A stretch of DNA of 64,000 nt from Microbacterium murale. GTDB taxonomy: Bacteria; Actinomycetota; Actinomycetes; Actinomycetales; Microbacteriaceae. The notes below the pieces were generated by a model that was given only the letters and a program-made list of their open reading frames with translations, was not told the origin of the DNA and made no database searches. The translations under genes and the position numbers were made by a program. The stretch spans positions 3,844,001 through 3,908,000 of the forward strand of contig NZ_JAUSXK010000001.1 in assembly GCF_030815955.1 (NCBI RefSeq). Reading direction: 5' to 3'. Below are positions 45,093 to 54,359 of the stretch, in pieces. How positions within the stretch are numbered: the stretch's first letter is position 1; every line of letters starts with the position of its first letter.

Positions 45093-46568
45093 ATGACGCT
45101 TCCTGCGCTCTCGCACACCGTTGACCGATTCCCCGGGAGCGCTGCCGACGCAGCAGTGCTCGTCGTTCCGGACACCGCGGCGTTCCCCGAGGCTCTGGCG
45201 GACTATCCCGGACTCGCCGAGGTGCTCACGGCCATCGGATTCACCGGTTCAGTCGCCGCCTTCGCCCGCATTCACCTGCCCTCCCTCACGTCGTTGCCAC
45301 TGGCAGTGGTCGGTGCAGGCAGCACGCCGGATGAGGCGGCGGTTCGCGACGCAGCCGGCGTGGCGCTGCGCACCATGACCGGGTTCGATCACGTGGCGCT
45401 CGGACTCGCCGGCGACCTCGATCAGTTCGCGTCAGCGGCAGCTGAGGGCGCGGTGTTCGGCGGCTACCGCTTCGAGGGGTACCGCGCGAAGCCTGGCAAG
45501 TCGCGTGCGAACGCCGTGACCGTGCACAGCGACTCGCTCTCGGACGAGGACATCTCACGTGCCCGGATCCTCGGCGATGCATTCGCCCTCGTGAAGGACC
45601 TCGTCTCCGTACCTGCAGAGTGGCAGAGTCCAGCGGAACTCGCGCAGAGCGCCGTGGACGCGGTCGCCGATCTCGACGTCACGGTCGAAGTGCTCGACGA
45701 GGCCGCGCTCGCGGAGCAGGGCTTCGGCGGCGTGCTCGGCGTCGCTCAGGGTTCGGATCGCCCGCCGCGAGTCGTTCGCCTCGACTACGCGCCTGCCGAC
45801 GCCACGACACACATCGCGCTCGTCGGCAAGGGCATCACTTTCGACACCGGTGGCCTTTCGCTCAAGCCGGCGGCGAGCATGGTCGGGATGAAGTTCGACA
45901 TGGCGGGGTCAGCGACGGTGCTCGCCACGCTGCGCGCCATCGCATCCCTGAAGCTGCCCGTACGCGTGACGGCCTGGATGTGCATCACCGACAACATGCC
46001 CTCCGGAAAGGCGACGCGCCCCGGCGATGTGCTGCGGATGCTGGACGGCACGACGGTCGAGGTACTGAACACGGATGCCGAAGGGCGTCTCGTCCTCGCG
46101 GACGGTCTCGTCGCAGCGAGCCGCGAACACCCCGATGTGATCTTCGACGTCGCGACTCTCACCGGTGCGGTGCTCGTGGCACTCGGACACCGCCACACCG
46201 GCGTGATGGGCGATGACGACGCTATAGCCGAGTATCTGACGGCGTCAGAGCAGGTCGGCGAGCTCGCCTGGCCCCTGCCGCTGCCGGAGTACATGCAGGA
46301 CTCGCTCGACTCCCCCATCGCCGACATGGTCAACGCCAACATGGGCGACCGCGCCGGTGGCACGATGTTCGCAGGGCTCTTCCTGCAGCGCTTCGTCGGC
46401 AGAACGAGCGACGAGGACGATGCCCCTCGCATCCCCTGGGTGCACCTGGATGTCGCCGGCTCGGCCGAGCACGGCAGTTCACCATACGGATTCACGGACA
46501 AGGGGCCCACTGCGGCGACGGTTCGCTCCCTCGTCGCATTCGCCGAGGCTCGGGCTCAGGAGGCATGA
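45093..46568 (+). CDS. pepA: Leucyl aminopeptidase
   Basis: The 491-residue M17 metalloaminopeptidase has the two-metal site in KGITFDTGGLSLKPAASM and KFDMAGSATVLA, and the signature NTDAEGRLVLADG. An N-terminal macro-like domain covers about residues 1-170. It removes N-terminal amino acids in the cytoplasm as a hexamer. The stop overlaps the lpdA start (ATGATG), so both are on one transcript, though the enzymes are not functionally linked. Confidence 0.95.
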   Translation: MTLPALSHTVDRFPGSAADAAVLVVPDTAAFPEALADYPGLAEVLTAIGFTGSVAAFARIHLPSLTSLPLAVVGAGSTPDEAAVRDAAGVALRTMTGFDHVALGLAGDLDQFASAAAEGAVFGGYRFEGYRAKPGKSRANAVTVHSDSLSDEDISRARILGDAFALVKDLVSVPAEWQSPAELAQSAVDAVADLDVTVEVLDEAALAEQGFGGVLGVAQGSDRPPRVVRLDYAPADATTHIALVGKGITFDTGGLSLKPAASMVGMKFDMAGSATVLATLRAIASLKLPVRVTAWMCITDNMPSGKATRPGDVLRMLDGTTVEVLNTDAEGRLVLADGLVAASREHPDVIFDVATLTGAVLVALGHRHTGVMGDDDAIAEYLTASEQVGELAWPLPLPEYMQDSLDSPIADMVNANMGDRAGGTMFAGLFLQRFVGRTSDEDDAPRIPWVHLDVAGSAEHGSSPYGFTDKGPTAATVRSLVAFAEARAQEA

Positions 46569-47941
46569 TGACCACGCATACGTTCGACATCGTCATACTC
46601 GGCGGCGGTAGCGGCGGCTACGCCGCGGCGCTTCGAGCTGCCGAGCTCGGCAAGTCCGTCGCACTCATCGAGAAGGACAAGGTCGGCGGAACCTGTCTGC
46701 ATCGCGGCTGCATCCCCACCAAGGCGCTGCTGCACGCCGCCGAGGTCGCGGAGCACGTACGCGATGCGGCATCCGTCGGTGTATCCGCGACGTTCGAGGG
46801 CATCGACGCGGCCGGCGTGCGCACGTATCGCGAGAACATCGTCGCCAAGAAGTTCAAGGGCCTGGAAGGCCTGATCAAAGCGAGGGGCATCACCACAGTC
46901 GCAGGGTTCGGACGGCTGAACGCCGATCGCAGCGTGAGCGTCGGGGACGACACATATGTCGGCGCAGATGTCGTGCTCGCCACCGGCTCATACAGCCGGT
47001 CGCTCCCGGGGCTCGAGATCAGCGGACGCATCATCACCAGCGAACAGGCTCTCGCGCTCGACGTCGTTCCGGAGCGTGTGCTGGTACTCGGCGGTGGCGT
47101 CATCGGAGTCGAATTCGCGAGCGTCTGGCGCTCATTCGGCGCCGAAGTGACGATCATCGAGGCGCTGGAGCACCTGGTTCCCAACGAGGACATCGCACTC
47201 AGCAAGGGGCTCGAACGCGCCTTCCGACGCCGTGGCATCGCCTATTCCCTCGGTACCCGCTTCCAGACGGCGACGCAGGATGAGTCGAGCGTGACTGTGA
47301 CGCTGGAGGACGGCAAGACCTTCACAGGCGACTACCTGCTGGTCGCTGTCGGACGAGGGCCGGTCACCGCAGATCTCGGGTTCGAGGAAGCCGGGATCAC
47401 GCTGGATCGCGGATTCGTCTCGGTCGATGAAGAACTCCGCACCGGCGTGCCCGGCCTCTGGGCTGTCGGTGACATCGTTCCTGGCCTGCAACTGGCGCAC
47501 CGAGGTTTCCTGCAGGGCATCGCTGTCGCAGAGCGGATCGCGGGCCTCAGCCCAGTGCCGATCCCCGAGTCGCAGATCCCCAAGATCACCTATTGCAACC
47601 CCGAAGTGGCCTCCGTGGGTGTCACGGAGCAGGCTGCGATCACCGAGCACGGCGCGGATGCCGTCGTATCGTATGAGTACAACCTCGCCGGCAACGGCAA
47701 GAGTGAGATCATCGGCACAGCAGGGCTCGTCAAGGTCGTACGCCTGAAGGACGGCCCCGTGGTGGGAGTTCACCTTCTCGGCGATCGAGTCGGTGAGCTC
47801 ATCACAGAAGGTCAGCTCGCCGTAGCTTGGGAAGCCCACCCAGAAGACATCGCCCCCCTCATCCACGCGCACCCGACGCAGAGCGAGGCGCTGGGCGAGG
47901 CCTTCCTCGCGCTCGCCGGAAAACCACTGCACGCCCTCTGA
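46565..47941 (+). CDS. lpdA: Dihydrolipoyl dehydrogenase
   Basis: The 458-residue flavoprotein is the E3 subunit of 2-oxo-acid dehydrogenase complexes. It has the FAD motif (VILGGGSGGYAAALRA), the redox disulfide in GGTCLHRGCIPTKA, the NAD motif (VLGGGVIGVEFASVW) and the C-terminal His-Glu pair in AHPTQSEALGEAF. It reoxidises dihydrolipoamide on the E2 encoded next. ATG at 46565 or 46568 is possible because of the ATGATG. sucB follows 65 bp downstream with its own AAGGAG. Confidence 0.96.
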   Translation: MMTTHTFDIVILGGGSGGYAAALRAAELGKSVALIEKDKVGGTCLHRGCIPTKALLHAAEVAEHVRDAASVGVSATFEGIDAAGVRTYRENIVAKKFKGLEGLIKARGITTVAGFGRLNADRSVSVGDDTYVGADVVLATGSYSRSLPGLEISGRIITSEQALALDVVPERVLVLGGGVIGVEFASVWRSFGAEVTIIEALEHLVPNEDIALSKGLERAFRRRGIAYSLGTRFQTATQDESSVTVTLEDGKTFTGDYLLVAVGRGPVTADLGFEEAGITLDRGFVSVDEELRTGVPGLWAVGDIVPGLQLAHRGFLQGIAVAERIAGLSPVPIPESQIPKITYCNPEVASVGVTEQAAITEHGADAVVSYEYNLAGNGKSEIIGTAGLVKVVRLKDGPVVGVHLLGDRVGELITEGQLAVAWEAHPEDIAPLIHAHPTQSEALGEAFLALAGKPLHAL

Positions 47942-48006
47942 ACACCAACCGGTGTCAGGGTCACTAAGCTGAACATGTCACAAACATTCTTGAAGGAGAC
48001 TCCGTC

Positions 48007-49788
48007 ATGAGCACATCCGTGGTCCTCCCCGCTCTCGGTGAGAGCGTCACAGAGGGTACGGTCACCCGCTGGCTGAAGCAGGTGGGAGACACCGTGCAGG
48101 CGGATGAGGGCCTGCTTGAGATCTCGACCGACAAAGTCGACACCGAGATCCCCTCGCCGGTCGCCGGCGTGATCGAGGAGATCCTGGTCGCCGAGGACGA
48201 GACCGTCGAGGTCGGTGCTCTGCTCGCCAGGATCGGCGATGGCAGCACTGCCGCACCCGCTGCGGATGATCCGGCAGCCGCAGCGCCTGAAGCAGAGGCT
48301 GCTCCCGCCGCCGAGGCTGCGCCCGCGGCCGAGGCCGCACCGGCCGCTGAAGCCGCGCCTGCCGAGGCCGCTCCCGTTGCAGAGGCCGCGCCTGCCCCTG
48401 AGGCTGCGCCCGCTGCTGCATCCGGCGATGCCACCGACGTCGTGCTCCCTGAGCTCGGCGAAAGCGTCACCGAGGGAACCGTCACACGCTGGCTCAAGCA
48501 GGTCGGCGATGAGATCGCCGTTGACGAGCCGCTGCTGGAGATCTCGACCGACAAGGTCGACACCGAGATCCCGTCCCCTGTCGCCGGTGTGCTGCAGGAG
48601 ATCCTCGCTGCAGAAGACGAGACGATCGCGGTCGGCAGTGTGCTCGCACGTGTCGGCTCCGGTGCGCCCGCTGCAAGCCCTGCTGCGGCAGCTCCCGCGA
48701 CAGAGGCTGCGTCGGCACCCGCTGCAGCGGCACCGGCCGCTGCGCCCGCCCCTGCTGCAGAACCTGCTCCGGCCGCAGAGCCTGCTCCTGCAGCAGCCGC
48801 GGCGCCGGTCGCTGCTCCCGCCCCCACTGCTGCACCTGCGGCTCCCGCCCCCGCTGAGGCGGCCCCGGCCGCAACCGACGGCGACAACGTCTACGTCACC
48901 CCGCTCGTGCGCCGTCTCGCGTCCCAGCAGGGAGTCGACCTGGCAGCTGTCAAGGGTTCCGGCGTCGGCGGACGCATCCGCAAGGAAGACGTTCTCAAGG
49001 CCGCCGAATCGAAGACGGCCGCGCCGACCGCTGCCGCATCGGCCGCTGCTCCCGCGCCGCTCGAGGTCTCGCCACTGCGCGGCACGACCCAGCCGATGTC
49101 GCGTCTGCGCAAGGTTCTCGCCAAGCGCGCCGTCGAGTCGATGCAGCAGACCGCGCAGCTGACGACTGTGGTCGAGGTCGATGTCACCGCTCTCGCCGCG
49201 TACCGCGATGCCACGAAGACGGAGTTCCTGCAGAAGACGGGCGACAAGCTCTCCTTCCTGCCGTTCTTCGCACTCGCGACAGCAGAAGCGCTGCAAGCGT
49301 TCCCGATCGTCAACTCCACGGTCGACGGCGAGAACATCGTCTACCCGGCCACCGAGAACGTCTCGATCGCGGTAGACACCGAGCGTGGTCTGCTCACTCC
49401 GGTGCTGCGTGACGCTGCGTCGAAGAACATCGCTCAGATCGCGCATGAGATCGCCGATCTGGCAGCGCGCACGCGTGACAACAAGCTGAAGCCCGACGAG
49501 CTGGCAGGCGGCACATTCACGCTGACCAACACCGGTTCGCGTGGTGCGCTCTTCGACACCCCCGTCGTGTTCCTGCCGCAGTCCGCGATTCTCGGTACTG
49601 GCATCGTCGTCAAGCGTCCGGGCCTCGTGAAGGTCGACGGCGTCGATGCGATCGCCGTGCGCTCGTATGTCTACCTGGCGCTGTCGTACGACCACCGCAT
49701 CATCGATGGTGCCGACGCCGCGCGATTCCTCGGAGCCATCAAGGCTCGCCTCGAAGCTGCGAACTTCGCCGGCAACCTCGGCGTCTGA
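48007..49788 (+). CDS. sucB: 2-oxo-acid dehydrogenase E2 (dihydrolipoamide succinyl/acyltransferase)
   Basis: The 593-residue E2 has two N-terminal lipoyl domains (about 1-80 and 140-220; lipoylated lysines K43 and K183, each in TDKVDTEIPSPV), two Ala/Pro-rich linkers, a subunit-binding domain (TPLVRRLASQQGVDL, GGRIRKEDVL) and the catalytic core ending in SYDHRIIDGADAARFL with the active His and Asp. Two lipoyl domains are usual in actinobacteria for the shared E2. sucB is the common label, but in this group it may serve pyruvate as well as 2-oxoglutarate dehydrogenase. AAGGAG lies 8 nt before the ATG. Confidence 0.95.
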   Translation: MSTSVVLPALGESVTEGTVTRWLKQVGDTVQADEGLLEISTDKVDTEIPSPVAGVIEEILVAEDETVEVGALLARIGDGSTAAPAADDPAAAAPEAEAAPAAEAAPAAEAAPAAEAAPAEAAPVAEAAPAPEAAPAAASGDATDVVLPELGESVTEGTVTRWLKQVGDEIAVDEPLLEISTDKVDTEIPSPVAGVLQEILAAEDETIAVGSVLARVGSGAPAASPAAAAPATEAASAPAAAAPAAAPAPAAEPAPAAEPAPAAAAAPVAAPAPTAAPAAPAPAEAAPAATDGDNVYVTPLVRRLASQQGVDLAAVKGSGVGGRIRKEDVLKAAESKTAAPTAAASAAAPAPLEVSPLRGTTQPMSRLRKVLAKRAVESMQQTAQLTTVVEVDVTALAAYRDATKTEFLQKTGDKLSFLPFFALATAEALQAFPIVNSTVDGENIVYPATENVSIAVDTERGLLTPVLRDAASKNIAQIAHEIADLAARTRDNKLKPDELAGGTFTLTNTGSRGALFDTPVVFLPQSAILGTGIVVKRPGLVKVDGVDAIAVRSYVYLALSYDHRIIDGADAARFLGAIKARLEAANFAGNLGV

Positions 49789-49801
49789 GCACCGCACGCA
49801 C

Positions 49802-51352
49802 CTAATCTGGCTGGTGCGCGACGTCATACACGTCGCGCACCAGCCAGATGTCGTTTCCGCGCTCCAGGACCATCATCTGCTCGGTGCCCTGAAGTTCAGT
49901 ACCTCCGGTAGCAATCGGCGTCAGCCGGATCACGGCGACATCTCCGTAGTCGTCCACCAACGTGGACGTGCTCCCGGAAGCGCCGAGGATCGCCAGCCCC
50001 TCGGTCGGCGTACGGGCGCCCTCTGCGATCGCATCGCCGCAGGATTCTGCGGCGGCCGTGACGCACGCATGGATCGCATCGAGCAGCGCGGGAACCGCAT
50101 CCAGCGCCGTGCCCACGTCGGGAGAGGGTTCTGACGGTGCCGGAGAGGACGTCGGCGACGCTGGTACATCAGGCACCTGTTCGTGTGGTGAGCCTCCGTT
50201 CGAGTCTGCCGTGGATGGCCCCTTCTGCGAGGACGCTTCGGCAGGTGCATCACCGCCGTCGGCTGGCCACAGCAGTCCGACGATCAGCACAGCCGCCCCG
50301 AGCGCCCCGGCCACCAGAAATGCTCGGCGGCGGGACGGCTTGAACTTCTCAGCCCTCCCGACGTCGCGTTGGAGCACCGGACGCACGACGAGCCGGTCGC
50401 GCAGACGCTCCAGGCCTCCTCGCGCGCCACCTGCCAGGAAGCGCAGCAGTGCTGCAGCGCCAGTCGCGGGGCGGTCTCGTCTCGTCTGGTCCTCGGACAT
50501 CCGTCGCCGGCTCGATCGATCCACTCGCTGGGCCTGTTCGTCTCTCGATCGCCGGCTGCGCGTGCTGCGCCGCTCGCGACGCCGGGAATCATCTCGTGTC
50601 ACCCCGTCGATCCGGTTCTCGCCCGGCCCTCGCCGTCGCCGCCCGCTGGCGGCATCGCGAGAGGCCTTATCTGCTGCGACGAGTCGCGGGGCGATGTCGC
50701 TCACTCTCTCCGGTGCGAACACATCGAGCTGCAGGGCGCGCGGTGCGGCCCGCGCGAACAGCTGCTCCTCCCAGCGCCGATCGTCGTCAGCAGGATGGCG
50801 CGGCCCGCGCAGCGCGGAGACCACTTCCTCGAGAATCCGAACAGTGCTTCGGTCTGCCTCCTGGCGCACCATCCGCTCGATGATGGCAGCCGTACGCGCC
50901 CGGGCGCTCCCACCCTCACCGTGCACGAACAACGGACGCCCGTCGGCAGTCAGCCACCAATCGCCCAGCGCGTCAGCATCCGCACCCAGTTCGCGCACGC
51001 CGCGCAGCAGACTTGCGACAAGGGTGCCGAGCTCCCCCGGCGTTGGGGGCGACTGGGATGCGCCCCGGCGCCCTAGGAACGCCTCGACGCGCTGTGTGCA
51101 CCACGGCAGCAGCGCATCGTGCCCGTCGGCACGACGCCTGATGTCCAGAACACCGCACACGTGCTCGGCATCCGAGAAAGCCCAGCCCGCCCACTCGCTC
51201 AGCCGCTCGACATCGACGCAGACTGCGACGGCATCATCGAACGCGACAAGCGTCCCGGTGAACGGCCCCTCGTTCCCCTCGATCGCGCGGATCAAGCGGT
51301 GCACGCCTGGTACGAGGGACGCACGGTCGACTACAGCATCCGTTTCGTTCAT
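49802..51352 (-). CDS. Single-pass membrane protein, unknown function
   Basis: The 516-residue protein has a cytoplasmic N-terminal domain (about 1-190) with VPGVHRLIRAIEGNEGPF, WAGWAFSDAEHVCGVLDI and GDWWLTADGRPLFVHGEGG, which looks like a degenerate kinase-like fold seen in actinobacterial proteins. A highly basic Arg-rich stretch follows, then one membrane helix (RAFLVAGALGAAVLIVGLLW, about 370-390), a Ser/Pro linker and an extracytoplasmic domain ending HQPD. Start ATG 51352. Its last codons form a 20-bp perfect hairpin. I cannot assign a function. Confidence 0.75.
   Translation of the reverse strand: MNETDAVVDRASLVPGVHRLIRAIEGNEGPFTGTLVAFDDAVAVCVDVERLSEWAGWAFSDAEHVCGVLDIRRRADGHDALLPWCTQRVEAFLGRRGASQSPPTPGELGTLVASLLRGVRELGADADALGDWWLTADGRPLFVHGEGGSARARTAAIIERMVRQEADRSTVRILEEVVSALRGPRHPADDDRRWEEQLFARAAPRALQLDVFAPERVSDIAPRLVAADKASRDAASGRRRRGPGENRIDGVTRDDSRRRERRSTRSRRSRDEQAQRVDRSSRRRMSEDQTRRDRPATGAAALLRFLAGGARGGLERLRDRLVVRPVLQRDVGRAEKFKPSRRRAFLVAGALGAAVLIVGLLWPADGGDAPAEASSQKGPSTADSNGGSPHEQVPDVPASPTSSPAPSEPSPDVGTALDAVPALLDAIHACVTAAAESCGDAIAEGARTPTEGLAILGASGSTSTLVDDYGDVAVIRLTPIATGGTELQGTEQMMVLERGNDIWLVRDVYDVAHQPD
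49805..49849. terminator. 20-bp perfect hairpin inside the 3' end of the convergent gene
   Basis: ATCTGGCTGGTGCGCGACGT and its exact complement flank a 5-nt loop. The hairpin begins 17 nt after the sucB stop and covers the last 15 codons of the membrane-protein gene. It has no T tract. Placement between convergent genes suggests a shared terminator or a 3'-end stabiliser. Confidence 0.6.
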
Positions 51353-51485
51353 CGCCCCATCACAGCGCAGCCCGCGCGTGATCGACACCGACAGCGGCCG
51401 AATGTGGACAGATCCACACCTCCTGGAGATGTGCAGAACGAGTGCGCCGCCCGCGAACGCGCACGTGCGTGGCGTGCGGACTCGG

Positions 51486-51491
51486 TAGTCT
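51486..51491 (+). promoter_or_regulatory. -10 element TAGTCT, probable leaderless start
   Basis: The hexamer ends 7 nt before the ATG at 51499 of the DUF4191 gene. Confidence 0.4.
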
Positions 51492-51498
51492 TGTACCC

Positions 51499-52209
51499 AT
51501 GGCTAAGCGTGCTCCAGAACCCGAGAAGCGTCCGGGGTTCTTCTCCCAGATCAAGTCCCTGTTCCGGTTCACTCGTGAGGTGTACGGCTGGCTCCCCTGG
51601 GCCCAGGGCGCGATCCTCGTCGGCGGTGTTCTGCTCGGCCTCGTCGTCGGCTACCTCATCCCGCCGTTCCAGGTGTGGACGCTCGTCCTCTGGGCCATCA
51701 CGGGCCTCATGCTCGGTGTCCTCGGCGCCCTGTTCCTGATGACTCGACTGTCGACCAACGCGATGTACGCCAAGATCGACGGTATGCCCGGAGCCTCCGG
51801 ACACGTGCTGAGCACGAGCCTCGGACGCAACTGGCAGTCCTCCGACACTCCCGTCGGCATCAACCCCAAGACTCAGGAAGCCGTCTACCGCGCAATCGGG
51901 CGTGGCGGCATCGTCGTCGTCGGCGAAGGCGCCCGCGGACGCCTCACACGGCTCGTGAACGAGGAGCGCAGCAAGGCGCAGCGAGTCGCGAACGGCGTTC
52001 CGGTGCACGTCTTCTACGTGGGCCACGGTGACGACGAGGTCGCGATCGCCGATCTCTCGAAGACCATCAAGAAGCTTCCGAAGGCGATCGACAAGACGAC
52101 GATGGCCGCCGTGATCCGCCGCATCGACTCCGTCTCGCAGTCGGTCTCATCACTGCCGATCCCGAAGGGTGTCGACCCGACGAAGGTCCGCGCTCAGCGT
52201 CCGCGCTGA
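51499..52209 (+). CDS. DUF4191 family membrane protein
   Basis: The 236-residue protein has a basic cytoplasmic start (MAKRAPEPEKRPGFFSQIK), two membrane helices (GAILVGGVLLGLVVGYLI and LVLWAITGLMLGVLGALFLM) and a soluble C-terminal domain containing VYRAIGRGGIVVVGEG and TTMAAVIRRIDSV. This matches DUF4191, of unknown function, commonly near sucB, lipB and lipA in actinobacteria; here sucB is close but lipA/lipB are not in the window. ATG 51499 is supported by the -10 spacing and the basic N-terminus. Confidence 0.85.
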   Translation: MAKRAPEPEKRPGFFSQIKSLFRFTREVYGWLPWAQGAILVGGVLLGLVVGYLIPPFQVWTLVLWAITGLMLGVLGALFLMTRLSTNAMYAKIDGMPGASGHVLSTSLGRNWQSSDTPVGINPKTQEAVYRAIGRGGIVVVGEGARGRLTRLVNEERSKAQRVANGVPVHVFYVGHGDDEVAIADLSKTIKKLPKAIDKTTMAAVIRRIDSVSQSVSSLPIPKGVDPTKVRAQRPR

Positions 52210-52239
52210 TCCGCAACGCTGACGCTCACAGCGCGAGCC

Positions 52240-53424
52240 TCAGCTCAACGGCTCCTTCGGCAGGCGCCGCACCTTCGCCCTGCGACGGCGGCGCTCGGGG
52301 ATCATTCCACGCATCTCCTCGAGCTTGCCGAAGCAGAGCAGCCGATCGTCCGCCTCGAGCACGACATGCTTGCGCGGGTTGGGGATGACGCTGACGCCGC
52401 GGTGCAGCGTCAGCACCGTGATGTCGCGTTCCCACAGGCCCGATTCACCCAACGTCCTGCCGACGAGCTCGGCGGCGTTGTGCACGAGCAGCTCCGCCAC
52501 GCCATAACCGGTTGACACCGTCAGACGCTGTCGGACATCGATCTCGGGGAATGCGACCTGTGCGGCGATGTGGTCGATGATGGCACCCGCGACGTCGAGA
52601 TTCGTCGCCTGCTCGATGCCCTGAAGCCCGGGTGAGGAGTTGACCTCCATCACCAGGGGCCCATCGTCGCCTTCCAGCATGTCGACACCGGCGACCCGCA
52701 GGCCCATGATCTGCGCGGATCGCACCGCGACCTGCTCGTACGCGGGGTCGAGCTGAACCCGCTCGACGCTGCCCCCACGGTGCACATTGGAGCGGAACTC
52801 GTCGCCCGCGGCGACGCGACGCATGGCCGCGACGACGCGGTCCCCCACGACCAGCGCCCGGATGTCGCGACCCCTGCTCTCCGCGATGAACTTCTGAATC
52901 AGCACGTTCTGCTTCGTGGAGTGCAGCGTCTCGATGATCGCCTCCGCGACCTTGACCTGCGGCGCGAGGATGACGCCGATGCCCTGAGTCCCTTCCAGCA
53001 GCTTGATGACCACAGGGGCGCCGCCGACCCGCTCGATGGCCGGCCGCACATCGGCACGGTTGCGAACGAACGCAGTCGCAGGCATGGCGATGTTGTGGCG
53101 CGAGAGGATCTGGTTGGCGCGGAGCTTGTCACGGGCGCTGGAGATGCCATTCGCCGTGTTGGGCGTGTAGACGTCCATCTGCTCGAACTGACGCACCACA
53201 GCAGTGCCGAAGTAGGTGATCGAACTGCCGATTCGGGGCAGGATCGCGTCGTAGTCGCTCAACGGGCGACCCCGGTAGTGCAGGTCGGGTTCATCCGCAG
53301 TCAGATCGATCGCGAACTTCAGCGTGTTCAGCACCTTGACGTTGTGTCCGCGCTGGAGAGCGGCCGCGCGGAGGCGCTGCGTCGAGTACGCCTGCGGAGC
53401 GCGGGAGAGAACTGCGAGCTTCAC
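52240..53424 (-). CDS. rimK: RimK-type ATP-grasp ligase fused to an RCK_C (TrkA-C) domain
   Basis: The 394-residue protein has a RimK-like ATP-grasp module (about 1-290): VVIKLLEGTQGIGVILA, QNVLIQKFIAESRGRDIRALVVGD and LVMEVNSSPGLQGIE. RimK ligates glutamate to ribosomal protein S6 or makes poly-glutamate peptides. After residue 300 there is an RCK_C-like domain (VAELLVHNAAELVGRTLGES, VIPNPRKHVVLEADDRLLCFG), which in Trk channels binds nucleotides or ions. Such a fusion is unusual for RimK. The GTG at 53424 has AGGAAA 6 nt upstream. It is divergent from a retropepsin-like protease. Confidence 0.88.
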   Translation of the reverse strand: MKLAVLSRAPQAYSTQRLRAAALQRGHNVKVLNTLKFAIDLTADEPDLHYRGRPLSDYDAILPRIGSSITYFGTAVVRQFEQMDVYTPNTANGISSARDKLRANQILSRHNIAMPATAFVRNRADVRPAIERVGGAPVVIKLLEGTQGIGVILAPQVKVAEAIIETLHSTKQNVLIQKFIAESRGRDIRALVVGDRVVAAMRRVAAGDEFRSNVHRGGSVERVQLDPAYEQVAVRSAQIMGLRVAGVDMLEGDDGPLVMEVNSSPGLQGIEQATNLDVAGAIIDHIAAQVAFPEIDVRQRLTVSTGYGVAELLVHNAAELVGRTLGESGLWERDITVLTLHRGVSVIPNPRKHVVLEADDRLLCFGKLEEMRGMIPERRRRRAKVRRLPKEPLS

Positions 53425-53450
53425 GTATGTTTCCTGCCAAGATGTATCGA

Positions 53451-53930
53451 GTGACCAAGACATCTCATTCAAACACTCTTACGGGGTGGCGTGAATGGGT
53501 GAGCCTGCCGGACGCCGGAGTGGACTGGATCAAGGCCAAGGTCGACACCGGCGCGCGCACGTCGTCGTTGCATGCATTCGACGTCGAAGAGTTCGAGCGC
53601 GAGGGCGAAGCCTGGGTGCGGTTCCGCGTGAATCCGTGGCAGCACACCAACGCGGATGCCACGATCGTCGAATGCCCCGTCCATGACAGGCGCGCTGTCC
53701 GCAGCTCTTCCGGCCATGCACAGCAACGGCTCGTGGTGATGCTCGCGATCCGCATCGTCGATCAGCTCGTCGTGTCGGAGGTCACGCTCAGCAATCGTGA
53801 CGAGATGGGGTTTCGGATGCTGATCGGACGCGAAGCGCTTCGCCGGGGCTTCATCGTCGATCCTGCACGTTCGTTCCTCGGCGGTCGTGCGCCGAAGGAG
53901 ACCCGACGTCGCAATCGCGGCCGGAGCTGA
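53451..53930 (+). CDS. RimB/retropepsin-like ATP-dependent zinc protease family protein
   Basis: The protein of about 159 residues has the retropepsin-like core DWIKAKVDTGARTSSLHA with the DTGA catalytic aspartate, a middle strand LVVMLAIRIVDQLVVSEVTL and the second hallmark MGFRMLIGREALRRGFIVDP. The family (PF05618) is encoded next to rimK in many bacteria and is thought to trim or process RimK products. The start is uncertain: GTG 53451, ATG 53442 and ATG 53427 are all in frame, and none has a clear Shine-Dalgarno site. The later starts leave room for divergent promoters. Confidence 0.8.
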   Translation: MTKTSHSNTLTGWREWVSLPDAGVDWIKAKVDTGARTSSLHAFDVEEFEREGEAWVRFRVNPWQHTNADATIVECPVHDRRAVRSSSGHAQQRLVVMLAIRIVDQLVVSEVTLSNRDEMGFRMLIGREALRRGFIVDPARSFLGGRAPKETRRRNRGRS

Positions 53931-53941
53931 AGTCCGGGAGG

Positions 53942-54337
53942 TCAGGCCCGGATCAAGACCGTGCCGACGGCCTTGTCGTGCAGGCCGCGCTGATCCGGAT
54001 CCCAGATGACGGCGGGGATGACGACCACCAGCAGCAGCGTGCGTACGATCGGGCGCCAGAGTCCGACCCAGCCACCGCGCAGCATCACGACGCGCATCCC
54101 GAGGATCCGGTGTCCTGGGCTGCCGCCGATCGTCGGGATGAAGACGATCTGCGCGACGGCGAAGATCACCAGCGTGGCGATCGAGTCGTATTGGAAGAAC
54201 GCGATGGAGATGACCACCGCGGCGGCCCAGTCGATCGCGAGGGCGCCGATACGACGGCCGGCCCTGGCGATACTGCGCGGGCCGGCGGCGGGAAGTCCGA
54301 GACGTTCACCGGGGTACGTGTTCACAGCATCCGTCAC
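53942..54337 (-). CDS. RDD family membrane protein
   Basis: The 131-residue protein has the RDD domain: the arginine in RRIGALAIDWAAAVVISI, three membrane helices, and GGSPGHRILGMRVV followed by the DPDQRGLHDKAVGTVLI end with its paired Asp residues. RDD proteins are small membrane proteins implicated in transport or ion homeostasis; the precise role is unclear. The GTG start has a -10 hexamer 6 nt upstream. It is divergent from glnA, sharing the region with the GlnR box. Confidence 0.9.
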   Translation of the reverse strand: MTDAVNTYPGERLGLPAAGPRSIARAGRRIGALAIDWAAAVVISIAFFQYDSIATLVIFAVAQIVFIPTIGGSPGHRILGMRVVMLRGGWVGLWRPIVRTLLLVVVIPAVIWDPDQRGLHDKAVGTVLIRA

Positions 54338-54343
54338 ATCCCC

Positions 54344-54349
54344 AGTCTA
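54344..54349 (-). promoter_or_regulatory. -10 element TAGACT of the RDD gene
   Basis: On the minus strand the hexamer ends 6 nt before the GTG at 54337. Its expected -35 position falls inside the GlnR box of glnA. Confidence 0.45.
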
Positions 54350-54359
54350 TCGGCGGTCT

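Noticed and set aside
48262..48900. Ala/Pro-rich repeats in sucB as a satellite or recombination hotspot
   Set aside because: They are the normal flexible linkers between lipoyl domains of an E2 protein.
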